From Parafrankia sp. EUN1f (GTDB taxonomy: Bacteria; Actinomycetota; Actinomycetes; Frankiales; Frankiaceae): a stretch of 64,000 bases of DNA. The position numbers were made by a program, and so were the translations under genes. Of this stretch, positions 1 to 8,109 are shown piece after piece (position 1 is the first letter of the stretch; every line of letters begins with the position of its first letter). The notes beneath the pieces were generated by a model that ran no database searches, had not been told where the DNA came from, and saw only the letters and a program-made list of their open reading frames with translations. The stretch spans positions 18,457 to 82,456 of the forward strand of contig NZ_ADGX01000020.1 in the NCBI RefSeq assembly GCF_000177675.1, in the 5' to 3' direction.

Positions 1-376
1 CGTCGAGCGCCTTCCCGGGGCGGGTGAAGTTCTTGAACGCGGCCTGGCAGACGATCAGGTCGAAGCTGTCCGCCGGGAAGGGCATCTCGGCCGCGTCGCC
101 GTGCCGGACGTCGACGCGGACATCCGCCGCGGCGGCCTGCTCGGCGACAATGTCAACGAACGTCCGGCTGATGTCGAGCGCGCTCACCGGGTACCGGCCC
201 AGGCGCGCGATCTCGATGGCCAGGAAGCCGGGCCCGGGGGCGAGCTCCAGCACGGCCGCACCGTCGGCCAGGCCGTCGGTGAGTGCGGCGGCCTGCTTCC
301 GGTAGGCCTCGCGCTGGGGCCCGGTCCCGCGCAGGCGCGTATACCAGCGCGCGATCGGGCCCTCCATGGTCATCAT
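1..376 (-). CDS. SAM-dependent methyltransferase, class I (3' end outside window)
   Basis: The gene reads leftward off the window edge, so the C-terminal half is missing. About 125 residues are visible. Motif I (LELAPGPGFLAIE, about residues 43-55) and the following acidic segment LDISRTFVD are the SAM-binding loop and strand-2 region of class I methyltransferases; FDLIVCQAAFKNF is the post-I/IV region. It probably methylates a small molecule, but the substrate cannot be told. Two adjacent ATG codons (376 and 373) follow a GAGAGAGG stretch about 8 nt upstream; I chose the first. Its neighbour at 438-980 has the same orientation and ends 61 nt upstream. Confidence 0.85.
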   Translation of the reverse strand, partial: MMTMEGPIARWYTRLRGTGPQREAYRKQAAALTDGLADGAAVLELAPGPGFLAIEIARLGRYPVSALDISRTFVDIVAEQAAAADVRVDVRHGDAAEMPFPADSFDLIVCQAAFKNFTRPGKALD

Positions 377-437
377 GCCGAACCTCTCTCGTCGGCTGTC
401 CCTCATCAGGTCGTCTCCCGGATCGGTCGGGCCTGAG

Positions 438-980
438 TTACCGGCGCGGGTTGGTGTTGGTGGCAGCGGTGGCGGTGGTGGCGGAGGTCGAAAAGCTGGC
501 GGCGGGATCGGCGACCGTCGGCTGGTGCCCGGCTCGCCGCGAGGCCCGCGCATCGGCCAGGAACTCGCGAGTGAAGATCGCTGACAGGACGGCGGCCCCG
601 CTCCGGCGGACCCGGATCTCTCCCCGGTCGACCCGGCCGGTGAGACGGATCGTCCGCCCGGCGAGCGCGCCGCGGCCATGGGCGTCCTTGACCCGGCCTC
701 GATGGTCGAAGCGCAGACCCCACTGGTCGACGATGGCGTCATCGGGCACCAGCAGCTTGAGTACCGAGCGGTCCAGATCGACCCGGACCTCGACATCGCC
801 GGCCGGGATGCCGGGGGAGCGCAGGTCGAGCAGGGCGCCGCCCCGGCGAGCGCGGACCTCGAAGATCCGGGCGGTGGTCCAGTGGCCAAGCTTGTGCACG
901 ATGGCCTCGAACGCCTGGACGTGGACCGGTGCGTCGACCGCGTCGACCGCGTCGACCGCGTCGGCGGGGAGGTTTGCCAT
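438..980 (-). CDS. hypothetical protein, divergent from MarR regulator
   Basis: A 180-residue protein I do not recognise. The start ATG at 980 sits just inside the MarR operator region, so the two genes diverge from a shared 96-bp promoter. An in-frame 9-bp tandem repeat (three copies, 931-957) encodes DAVDAVDAVDA near the N-terminus. The middle (about 85-135) has alternating short strands and Gly-Arg turns (GRTIRLTGRVDRGEIRVRR), suggesting a small beta-rich fold. The C-terminus is low-complexity Ala/Thr/Asn. No signal peptide or membrane segment is seen. It is a likely target of the adjacent MarR regulator. The frame stays open further upstream, but that extension would cross the operator and antisense the MarR gene, so I rejected it. 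Confidence 0.7.
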   Translation of the reverse strand: MANLPADAVDAVDAVDAPVHVQAFEAIVHKLGHWTTARIFEVRARRGGALLDLRSPGIPAGDVEVRVDLDRSVLKLLVPDDAIVDQWGLRFDHRGRVKDAHGRGALAGRTIRLTGRVDRGEIRVRRSGAAVLSAIFTREFLADARASRRAGHQPTVADPAASFSTSATTATAATNTNPRR

Positions 981-1018
981 CGTGGACCCCCTAGGGTGAA
1001 GGTAGTGGTCGTTGGCCG

Positions 1019-1059
1019 AGTATCTCGGTCGAGCAAGTATCTCGGCAAAACGAGATACT
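1019..1059. promoter_or_regulatory. probable MarR operator: inverted repeat plus a direct copy
   Basis: AGTATCTCG at 1036-1044 and CGAGATACT at 1051-1059 form a perfect 9-bp inverted repeat with a 6-nt spacer. A further direct copy of AGTATCTCG lies at 1019-1027. All are between the divergent gene starts at 980 and 1077. MarR proteins typically bind such palindromes and repress their own and the divergent gene. Binding is inferred, the repeat is seen. Confidence 0.75.
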
Positions 1060-1076
1060 AGGAGAGGCGAGAGAGT

Positions 1077-1514
1077 TTGTCGAACGACGATGGCCGTGCC
1101 CGGATGGAGGCGGACGTCCTCGCCGCGGTCGTCCGCATGATCGCGGGGGCGGTCCTCTACAGCCACGAGGTGGCGGAGAAGATCGGGCTCGGCCCTAGCG
1201 ACACGCAGTTCCTGACCCTCCTTGACGTGCACGGACCGCTGACGCCAGGGCGGTTGGCCGACCTGAGCGGCCTGCGGACCGGCACGGTCACCGGAGTGCT
1301 CGACCGCCTCGAGCGCGCCGGTTACGTCCGCCGGGAGCGCTCCGTCGAGGACCGGCGGAAGGTCATCGTGTCCCGCGTCGAGGAGCGGATCGCCACGGAC
1401 ATGGGCGCGTTCTACGGTTCCAAGGGAGCCGGCCTGATGGAGCTGCTCGACCGCTACGACGACGCCGAGCTGGCGATCGTGGCCGACTTCGTCACCCGCC
1501 TCGCCCAGCCCTGA
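1077..1514 (+). CDS. MarR-family transcriptional regulator
   Basis: A 145-residue winged-helix regulator. The helix-turn-helix lies at about residues 57-85 (LADLSGLRTGTVTGVLDRLE), followed by the wing with the family DRRK motif at about 97-100 (SVEDRRKVIVSR); N- and C-terminal helices would form the dimer interface. It likely represses itself and the divergent hypothetical gene via the inverted repeat at 1036-1059. The start is a TTG at 1077, with GGAG about 13 nt upstream; an in-frame ATG at 1104 is the alternative. Length and motifs are normal for MarR. The ligand is unknown. Confidence 0.9.
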   Translation: MSNDDGRARMEADVLAAVVRMIAGAVLYSHEVAEKIGLGPSDTQFLTLLDVHGPLTPGRLADLSGLRTGTVTGVLDRLERAGYVRRERSVEDRRKVIVSRVEERIATDMGAFYGSKGAGLMELLDRYDDAELAIVADFVTRLAQP

Positions 1515-1581
1515 GCGGGAGCCCGGCCGCACCGCGCCGGGTGCCCGGCCGGCGCGGACAGGAGGTGTCGGGCCGGAGGCG

Positions 1582-2268
1582 CTATGGCGTTCCGGACGGT
1601 ACCGGTGGTGCGGGCGGTGCGGGCGGTGCGGGCGCTGGTTGCGGCGGCGGTGTTCTCGTGGCCAGCTCGGCTTCGATGTCGGGCAGCCAGAACGCCACTT
1701 CGAGGGTTTTGAGAGCAGCCCAGTGGGACAGTTCATGCCCGGCCCGCGTCGCGCCGACGAATCCCGCGAGGAAGGCCGCCACGCCGAACGCCGCCAAACC
1801 CCGCTCGTGGCTTACGACCAGCTCGACCGCGGCGACGACCGTGGCCAGGAGCATGGCAAGCCCGGCGTTGCGCAACGCTATTCCGCTGGCTCGCAGCCGG
1901 CTTATTTCCACCGCGGAGTCGGGTGCTTTGACCTCGATGGCCGCGAAGACGAGCGCCGGGTCGACCCGGACGAACGCCATCGACCGGGCGCCGGGAAAGC
2001 GGTCGAGGAACTCCCGCCGAGCATCGCGCCCCTGGCCCAGCCACCGTGGCATCCGCCGCCCCAGGAACCGGCGCGGGGCGTAGGTCAGATGGCCGAGCAG
2101 GTAGCTGGCGATGATCCCGCCCGCGATCAGCAGGGTGGAGTTGAGGTCGCCGACCTGCCCGAGATCGATCCACGACGCCCGGTCCAGGACGTACAGCAGC
2201 AGCGTCAGGTACAGCGAGCCGGGAACGGAGTAGGCGAAGATGTCGAAGACGCCGAGGCTGAGATTCAC
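1582..2268 (-). CDS. four-helix integral membrane protein, unknown function
   Basis: A 228-residue protein with four likely membrane segments: about residues 8-28, 40-62, 135-158 and 165-183. A soluble stretch between helices 2 and 3 is rich in Arg and Asp. The C-terminus is a Pro/Ala tail (about 25 residues, repeated PAPP and APP) of low complexity. I do not recognise the family. The chosen start is a GTG (complement of 2266-2268) preceded closely by GAGGAG; an ATG further upstream would add 26 basic residues that do not look coding. It is convergent with the MarR gene and stands alone. Confidence 0.65.
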   Translation of the reverse strand: MNLSLGVFDIFAYSVPGSLYLTLLLYVLDRASWIDLGQVGDLNSTLLIAGGIIASYLLGHLTYAPRRFLGRRMPRWLGQGRDARREFLDRFPGARSMAFVRVDPALVFAAIEVKAPDSAVEISRLRASGIALRNAGLAMLLATVVAAVELVVSHERGLAAFGVAAFLAGFVGATRAGHELSHWAALKTLEVAFWLPDIEAELATRTPPPQPAPAPPAPPAPPVPSGTP

Positions 2269-2418
2269 GCTCTCCTCTGTCCGGTCGTTCGTGTCCCACC
2301 CGACTCGGACCGAGCCCCGGTGCGCGCATGGTCGTTGGCACCGCACGCCGCACGGTGCCGCTGACTCTCCATGAGTGATTCTGCCGTGATCTACATCGAG
2401 CTGACCACTCCGGCGCCG

Positions 2419-3693
2419 CTACCTTGTGACGCCGGCCCGGGCGGCCAGCCAGCCCGCCATCGCGCGAACTCCGTAGCCGACTGCCCGCTCATCGGGATCG
2501 AAGGCGCCGAAATGCGGGTAGCTGGTCTCGACGGCCGCGCCGGGCGCGCGTACGCCGAGAAAGGTGTAGGTGCCGGGGTACCGGTCGAGGAAAAGCGCGA
2601 AGTCCTCACCGCTGTACGGGATCGCGGCCTCGATCGCCGCCACGTGATCGCCACCGAGCGCCCGCTGCAGGTGTCCCTCGATCGCGTGGCCGTCCCGCTC
2701 CGAGCAGACCAGCGCGGGAAACGGCGTGGCAGGGAAGTCGGCTGCTGCGCCTTCCGACCGCGCGAGATGTTCGACGTCCGCGCGGATCTCGGTGTACCGG
2801 TTCGGCGGCCAGCATCGGTAGGACAGTCGGACCACAGCGCCGACGGCCTGGGCCTGCATGAAGACGAACGTCGAGAGCGGACTGGACGGGGTCTGCAGGG
2901 CGGTGACAAGGCGCTCCAGGTCCTCGGAGGTGGCGGGGCGGGGTACCGTGCCGATAGCGCCGATCTCGCCGGCGAGCCGCGCGGCCCGGGTGGATGCGTC
3001 GGCGCCGGCGAGCGTGACGGTTCCGCGGTCCTGGCCCGGCAGGCCGTAGCCGGGTGTGACGAGAAATCGGCCGACCGGGAGCGGGCCGCAGTGCAGGGCA
3101 TGGATCTCCGCGGGTCGGACCTGGCTGAACACGCCGTCAGCGAGCATCGCCGCCGCGCCGGTGAGGGACTCCTCGGCCGGTTGGAAGACGAACACCACCG
3201 AGCCGGCGAGCTGGGCGCGTAGCCGGGCGAGGACCTGCGCGGCGCCGACTCCGATCGCGATGTGGAGGTCGTGCCCGCACAGGTGCGCCGCCACCGCACC
3301 GCCGTTGATCTGCCCGTCTGGCGGGACCGCGTCCATGTCCGCCCGATAGGCGATCGTCCGGCCCCGACGGGAGCCGTGCAGCACGGCCACGACTCCGTAG
3401 CCGCCGACGCCCGTGGTGACGTCGAGCCCGGCCGCTCGCAGCCGTCCCGCCACCAGCTCGGACGTCCGACGTTCCTGCCCTGCGGTCTCGGGGTGGCGAT
3501 GGATGTCGCGGCGGAGCTCGATGAGGTCGCGATCCAGGCGGGCAGCGACCGCGTTCAGTGCGGACTGGCTGATGGGCCCTGAGGCCAGTTCGTGTGCTGA
3601 CGCCCAGACCGGGGTCAGGCCCGCCCAGGTCACGCCCGCGACTGCGCCGCCGATGACAGCGCGCCGGTCCGGGCGGTGGTCCGTGTTCGACAT
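2419..3693 (-). CDS. Tat-exported M20-family amidohydrolase/peptidase
   Basis: A 424-residue zinc-dependent M20D-type enzyme (amino-acylase or IAA-amide hydrolase group), expected to cleave N-acyl or amide bonds outside the cytoplasm. The N-terminus has a twin-arginine pattern (DRRAVIGG) then a hydrophobic segment ending in ASA, so export by Tat is likely. Family motifs are in order: HRHPETAGQE, YRADMDAVP, LCGHDLH (metal ligands), the catalytic PAEES, HALHCGP, and the C-terminal SYPHFGAFDPDE. All metal and catalytic residues appear kept. The insertion between the two M20 halves is the dimerisation domain. The start ATG at 3693 gives the signal sequence; a longer frame adds 36 non-signal residues and was rejected. 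Confidence 0.9.
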   Translation of the reverse strand: MSNTDHRPDRRAVIGGAVAGVTWAGLTPVWASAHELASGPISQSALNAVAARLDRDLIELRRDIHRHPETAGQERRTSELVAGRLRAAGLDVTTGVGGYGVVAVLHGSRRGRTIAYRADMDAVPPDGQINGGAVAAHLCGHDLHIAIGVGAAQVLARLRAQLAGSVVFVFQPAEESLTGAAAMLADGVFSQVRPAEIHALHCGPLPVGRFLVTPGYGLPGQDRGTVTLAGADASTRAARLAGEIGAIGTVPRPATSEDLERLVTALQTPSSPLSTFVFMQAQAVGAVVRLSYRCWPPNRYTEIRADVEHLARSEGAAADFPATPFPALVCSERDGHAIEGHLQRALGGDHVAAIEAAIPYSGEDFALFLDRYPGTYTFLGVRAPGAAVETSYPHFGAFDPDERAVGYGVRAMAGWLAARAGVTR

Positions 3694-3952
3694 GGCTTCA
3701 GACTGGTGCGAGATCAGGGAAACCACACTGCCGCCAGCCACCGTTCCGATCTGGGGGCCAGCCCCACCCCGTGGCCTGGCCGCGCAGGCTCGCCGAGTCA
3801 AACAGGTGGCCGCAACCGGCCACCGGAAATCGGTTTTCTGGATGCCGGCGGAGCTCTCGTCGATGATGAGCCCGCCAGGCGTGTCACCGACACCATTCGA
3901 TCCTTTTGGCGGTTACGACTCAATTCCAACGCGCGACACTACGGAGATCTCG

Positions 3953-4453
3953 ATGTGGTCAAGAATCAGAGCAGCTCTTCTCCTCGTTCCGGTTGCACTT
4001 GTGACGCTGATCGCCGGCTCTGTCCCCACGGCTAACGCCGCTGTCATCGTTCCGGTTACGTCGTGCACGAAATTCACCTCCGGCACCGTCATGGTGCCCG
4101 CTCCCTTCCTCCAGACAATTTACGGTCCGATTTCCCACGGTACCCGAGTCTCGGGGCCGCACGTGAATCAAATCGCCGAGGCCGGCCTCTTCAGCTCAGT
4201 CGCCAACAGCTTCAATCCCACCGGAATTTCCACCAGCTCCTACTCCGAAAGTTTCAAGCTGGAAACCAATTTTGGCTCCAGCGACGGAGTGGTGGGGCTC
4301 TTCTGTGGCTACCGGAAGCTGGAGACCTCCTACGGCCCCGTCGTCTTCGGGATCCAGTACTCGATGTCGAATCCCACCGGCCGATTCGGCAATGTGAACC
4401 TCCTGGCCAACCGGTTCTTCCCGGACGGCGGCGGCTGGCTTCCGCTCGCCTGA
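3953..4453 (+). CDS. small secreted protein, unknown family
   Basis: A 166-residue protein with a clear Sec signal peptide: MWSRIRA, a hydrophobic core LLLVPVALVTLIAG and a cleavage-like ANAA at about 26-29. The mature part holds two cysteines (TSCTKF and LFCGYRK) that could pair in a disulfide, and is rich in Ser, Asn, Phe and Gly, suggesting a compact beta-rich secreted fold. GGAG at 3942 is a good ribosome site 7 nt before the ATG. The base composition is visibly less GC-rich than its neighbours, which hints at acquisition. I do not recognise the family. Confidence 0.75.
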   Translation: MWSRIRAALLLVPVALVTLIAGSVPTANAAVIVPVTSCTKFTSGTVMVPAPFLQTIYGPISHGTRVSGPHVNQIAEAGLFSSVANSFNPTGISTSSYSESFKLETNFGSSDGVVGLFCGYRKLETSYGPVVFGIQYSMSNPTGRFGNVNLLANRFFPDGGGWLPLA

Positions 4454-4492
4454 CTGCCGGCGTCCTGACAGGGCAGCCGCAGCCCGACGCGT

Positions 4493-4602
4493 TTACCGGG
4501 AGCCGGTTTCGCTGTGGGTTCGGTCGATGAGAGCGGCGATGCCGTCGAGGATCCGGTCCACGCCGAAGAGGAACTCCTCGCGGCTGGCGCCCCACCACGT
4601 CC
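4493..4602 (-). pseudogene. TetR-family regulator, C-terminal remnant
   Basis: Only the last ~36 codons survive, ending at TAA (complement of 4493-4495). The residues REEFLFGVDRILDGIAALID are the typical C-terminal helix of TetR/AcrR regulators. The frame is intact but the DNA-binding domain and most of the ligand domain are gone. The break at about 4600 joins directly to a headless ABC permease running the other way, so one deletion seems to have removed the 5' ends of both divergent genes. Confidence 0.75.
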
Positions 4603-4977
4603 GGGCTGAGATGGCTCGCGGCCGTCGCAATGATCATCTTCTTCATCTTCACGCTGTCGTGGCTGGCCGCCGCGGTCGGTCTGCTCGCTGGCGGGCCCGA
4701 GGCGGCGAACTCGTTCACGTTCGTGCTGATGTTCATCCCGTATGTCAGCACGGCTTTCGTCCCAGCCCGCACAATGCCGACCGCACTCCGCGGCTTCGCG
4801 GAGCACCAGCCCTTCACGCCGATCATCGAGACCATGCGCGGGCTGTGGATGGGACAGACCTCGACCGGCGTGGCGCTCGGCCACGAGGCGTGGGTCGCGA
4901 TCGCCTACTGCCTGGGCATCCTCGTAGTCTCCTTCGCCGGCGCGTCCTGGCTGTTCCGTCACCGCACCGCGGTGTGA
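4603..4977 (+). pseudogene. ABC-2 type permease (DrrB-like), C-terminal remnant
   Basis: About 124 codons encode the last three membrane segments of a daunorubicin-resistance-type permease. The family landmarks LSWLAAAVGLL, PEAANSFTF, the PYVSTAFVP loop and the RGFAEHQPFTPIIETMRGL stretch are all present, ending normally at TGA. In-frame homology extends upstream of the ATG at 4630 to about 4603, which shows the true gene was longer. The matching ATP-binding subunit is absent here; a similar ATPase fragment sits at 12590. An ORF of 115 residues could be translated but could not form a transporter alone. Confidence 0.8.
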
Positions 4978-4986
4978 TCCCAGCCG

Positions 4987-5751
4987 TCATGGACCTGCGC
5001 GGTTGGTGGCCTCGAAGGTCCAGACCTCGGTGCCCGCGGTGGGGGATCGGCCCACCTTGTAGTCGGCATGCACGGCAACCGTGGTGAGGCCAGCCTCCTG
5101 GAGGAGGTCGTCGAACTCGTCGAGGTCCCAGATCTGGAGGGTGAACGGCTCCAGCTCGGCCTGCGCCAGGCGGCCGTCGCGCCACAGCTCGTACCGGCAC
5201 CAGCTGGTCTGGCACCGGGGGTCGGTGGGCAGGCCGGGATGACAGGTGAGAGTGATCAGATCCGCGCCGTGCCACCAATGGCCCAGTGGCTCGGGCTGAG
5301 CGGGTGGGTTGATCGGCTCGACGTCGACGATGAGCCGTCCGCCCGGCACGAGGCTTTCCCGGATGTTCCGCAGCGCCTGGCGCGCCCGCTCCCGGCCGGT
5401 CACCAGGGCGAACGAGCCCGCGGGAATGATGACCGCGTCGAAGGCGGCCGGCTCGCGGAAGGCGACCATGTCCGCCTCGAACAGCACGGGGTCGAGGCCG
5501 TGCGCGGCGCAGTTGTCGCGGCAGATCGTGAGCATGTGGGCGGACGTGTCGTAGCCGCGCACCCGAAGCCCACTCTGGAGCAGCGGAATCAGAATCCGGC
5601 CGGTTCCCACGGCCGGTTCCAGGATCTCGCCGCCGACCTCGGCCAGCAGGGTCCGGTAGAACTCGACGTCCCCGAACGAGGTCCCGATCGGTTTGTCCAG
5701 CTGGTAAACCAGCGAGCACAGCCGTCCATACCGCGGCGGCGCCTCGGTCAT
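4987..5751 (-). CDS. SAM-dependent methyltransferase, class I
   Basis: A 254-residue methyltransferase. Motif I is EILEPAVGTGRILIPLL (about 43-59), the strand-2 acidic residue is in GYDTSAHM, and FEADMVAF plus FDAVIIPAGSF cover motifs II-IV; LVPGGRLIVDVEP is the conserved motif VI. The second half is substrate-specific. A strong Shine-Dalgarno (GGGGAGAGG) precedes the ATG at 5751. The gene is convergent with the permease remnant, with only 9 nt between stops. The substrate is unknown. Confidence 0.88.
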   Translation of the reverse strand: MTEAPPRYGRLCSLVYQLDKPIGTSFGDVEFYRTLLAEVGGEILEPAVGTGRILIPLLQSGLRVRGYDTSAHMLTICRDNCAAHGLDPVLFEADMVAFREPAAFDAVIIPAGSFALVTGRERARQALRNIRESLVPGGRLIVDVEPINPPAQPEPLGHWWHGADLITLTCHPGLPTDPRCQTSWCRYELWRDGRLAQAELEPFTLQIWDLDEFDDLLQEAGLTTVAVHADYKVGRSPTAGTEVWTFEATNRAGP

Positions 5752-5905
5752 GCCTCTCCCCTTCGGACGCGCACGCGTTGAGTTGCCGGATCAGGGCGCT
5801 GGCAGGATGTCGGCGCGCGCATCAGCGTACTGATTGACGTTCGCTGGCCGTGACGAGCCGGCGCCCAGGGGGCCGGGGCTGATCGGGCAGCAGCCGGCCG
5901 GCCGG

Positions 5906-6011
5906 TCAGACGGGCGCCGCGTCGACGTCGGTCGAGCGGCTGACGGCGTCCCATGAGTCGAGGTCGGCCCGGCGCCGGTCCTGAGCGACCCGAATCGACT
6001 CGACCGCGTCC
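5906..6011 (-). pseudogene. duplicate tail of an SDR gene (copy of 9649-9754)
   Basis: About 34 codons ending at TGA (complement of 5906-5908) match the end of the SDR remnant at 9649, with identical runs such as DRRRADL and SWDAVSRSTDVDAAP and only a few base changes. The reading frame is intact but there is no start, so this is a duplicated 3' fragment. It shows that sequence around 9.6 kb has been copied about 3.7 kb away. Confidence 0.8.
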
Positions 6012-6172
6012 GCTCGGCCTCGCCCTTGGCCGATGGCCAGTCCTTGTCTTCCGATATGGGCTAATCGGGAGCGTCGAGCCGCGGAAATCCGGTGACGGTC
6101 ACCCCGATGAAAACCCGAGGTTGGAACTCGCAGGCATGGATCCTGTTCGGTCGGATCCCCGTGTAGAGGTCG

Positions 6173-7043
6173 TCAGGCCGCTGCGGCAGGGGTCTGATCT
6201 GCCTGATGCGAAGAGACGCCGACGGGGGCCGCCGTCGAGGGCTCGGGGCTGCTGACCGATGGCCGACCGATGATGGGGCGGGGCTGCTGGCTCCGCAGCT
6301 TCTCGGAGATCTGGTCGGCGATCTGCCGGATATCCTTCTCCGCCGGGGTGTTCACCGGGTGCGTGTACTCGACGGTCACCTCCACCTGGCCTTCTGCGAA
6401 GTACAGAATTTCGTAATAGTAATCCACCATGTAGGTGGGTGCCGCATAGTGGCAGAGGAACTGATGCCGGATGGCGGCACCGGCTGGCGGGGAAAGTGCC
6501 TTGCCGGAGGCCACCTCGATAATGCCGCCGTCTTCGTCGGGCTGGTCGGGCCCGCTGTCCCACATTTCGATCATGCAGTCGACGAAGCGTGTATTCTGCA
6601 GGTTCTTCAGATCCCGCTTGACCTGCTGTTTCGACACGATTTCGGCGGTCGAATCGATAGATCTCCCGCCTTCCGTTCCGGTGAAGTTGGCTCCGGTGGC
6701 TCCGGCCTCGGGATTACTTGCGAAAGCCGTGACCCGCAGGTTGAGGCACTCCGCCATAGCGGTGTCGTCTGCCTTGCCGATATTGGGCATCGTAGGGATC
6801 GCCCGGCGACTCGGTGAGGCCATCGGTGGCAGGCCCGGCGGTGAGCACATAGTCGTCCGGCCACAGACCGACATTCTTCGGCGTCGGCGATGCCGAGCTG
6901 GGCGATGCGGCCGCGCGGGTCGCGGTGGATTTTGTCGGGCCGTCATCGGTTCCGCAGGAGGTGACGGCGACGGCGACCAGCATCACCAGGCTCCCGCGCC
7001 ACGCCGACCTCGGCCGGCCCCGCCGACATTCACGCGGCGACAC
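6173..7043 (-). pseudogene. frameshifted lipoprotein, paralogue of 59625-60602
   Basis: Two overlapping frames together encode one protein. The first gives a lipoprotein signal ending VAVTSCGTDDG, an Ala/Ser/Pro linker and LWPDDYVLTAGPATDGL. The second gives NIGKADDTAMAEC and runs to the end, QTPAAAA. The frame must change at about 6785-6805. The intact paralogue at 59625 has the same order: LWPEDFVLTEGPVTAGF, the central Cys-containing segment, then the PRSIAGRP tail (here PRPIIGRP). The start is uncertain; a GTG at 7043 is one option. It could also be a sequencing error. Function is unknown. Confidence 0.75.
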
Positions 7044-7734
7044 CGTGACGGTACCGGCTGGTTGAAGTGGCAGCTGCCTTCCCCGGCTTGGACCCCAATA
7101 CCCCACACCCATCAGACACCTCACAACGCCGACCGAACAATTGGTGAACGGATCTTCCGTGCGTCAGAGGTGCGTGCTACTTTGCGCACATATCGGACAG
7201 GAAGGGTTCGCGGGAAGATACCAGACAACCATTTCAACGTGCCTGGCGGTCGCCTCACCGGATCACCGCCAAAGCCTGGCGTGGGAGACGGGGGCGGGCT
7301 CCCGGCCCGGCACCGGCGACCGCCCGTGCCCGTGCTCCTCACACGCACGGATCGACCACGGGCGGAAACCCGCATAGTCGATCTCCTTGTCCCCCTCTAC
7401 CAGAACGGTCGTCCACAGTGGCGAGGCCGTCTCCTCCGAACGCGGCTGGAGCGGCCCGGCGGGGGCGGGGTCCCGGCACCGCGCGGCGTTTCCGGCAGCC
7501 GTCCCGTCACGCCCGTGTCGGCCTTTGACGGTATGTATCGCTACCCGTAACGTTGCGCGGCATGGACCCGTGGACTTCGGATCCGGTCGAAGACCTTTAG
7601 GGGCAGACACGGGATGCGAGTCGGAGAACTCGGCCTCCTCGGGCGCGGAGTACGGCACGGCGAACGAGTGGCACAACCGTCCCCCCTCGGACACAGGGCG
7701 CGGGCGGGAGGATGCAGCTGGCCCGGCCGGGCGC
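7044..7734. other. intergenic stretch, no supported gene
   Basis: The stretch between the frameshifted lipoprotein and the penicillin-binding-protein remnant has open frames on both strands, but none shows a recognisable domain, signal sequence or ribosome site. It may hold promoters for the two flanking decayed genes. The N-terminal cytoplasmic part of the old PBP gene may lie in its last ~150 bases. Confidence 0.5.
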
Positions 7735-8094
7735 CACGGGCGCCGCAAGCCGTGGAAGTTCATCGCGCTCGTGACGACCGTGGCCGCGGTCCTCGTGGTC
7801 GCGGAGCATCCGGACAGTTCCCTTGTCGCCATCCAGCCGTCGACCGGCCACATCCTGGCCATTGCCAACAACGCCGGCTACAACGACTTCGCGCTCACCG
7901 CGGCGGTGGCACCAGGCTCGACCAGAAAGATCATCTCTGCGGCGGCGCTGATCAGCCACGGGGTCGTGACCGCGAACACCCCGGTAGCCTGCCCAGCTGT
8001 CTACACGGTGCAGGGCATCAGCTACCACAACGACAAGGGCGAGTCCGAGCCGGCGTCGACGTCCTTCGTCCCATGCGCACACTGCGCGACTTGA
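7735..8094 (+). pseudogene. penicillin-binding protein, internally deleted and truncated
   Basis: The frame gives a basic anchor and membrane segment (RRKPWKFIALVTTVAAVLVV) followed at once by transpeptidase sequence: SLVAIQPSTGHILAIAN, then APGSTRKIISAAAL, which carries the SxxK active-site serine, then TPVACPAVYTV and YHNDKGESEP. In intact actinobacterial class B enzymes an NTF2-like or dimerisation region of about 200 residues lies between anchor and transpeptidase, and the SxN and KTG motifs follow. Both are missing; the frame ends at TGA 8092 soon after ESEP. No usable start is seen upstream. The protein cannot be functional. Confidence 0.8.
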
Positions 8095-8109
8095 TGGTCG
8101 TGTCGCTCG

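Noticed and set aside
981..1736. Extension of the hypothetical gene at 438-980 to a 432-residue protein
   Set aside because: It would run antisense through the whole MarR gene and across the operator; codon pattern and composition are those of a shadow frame.
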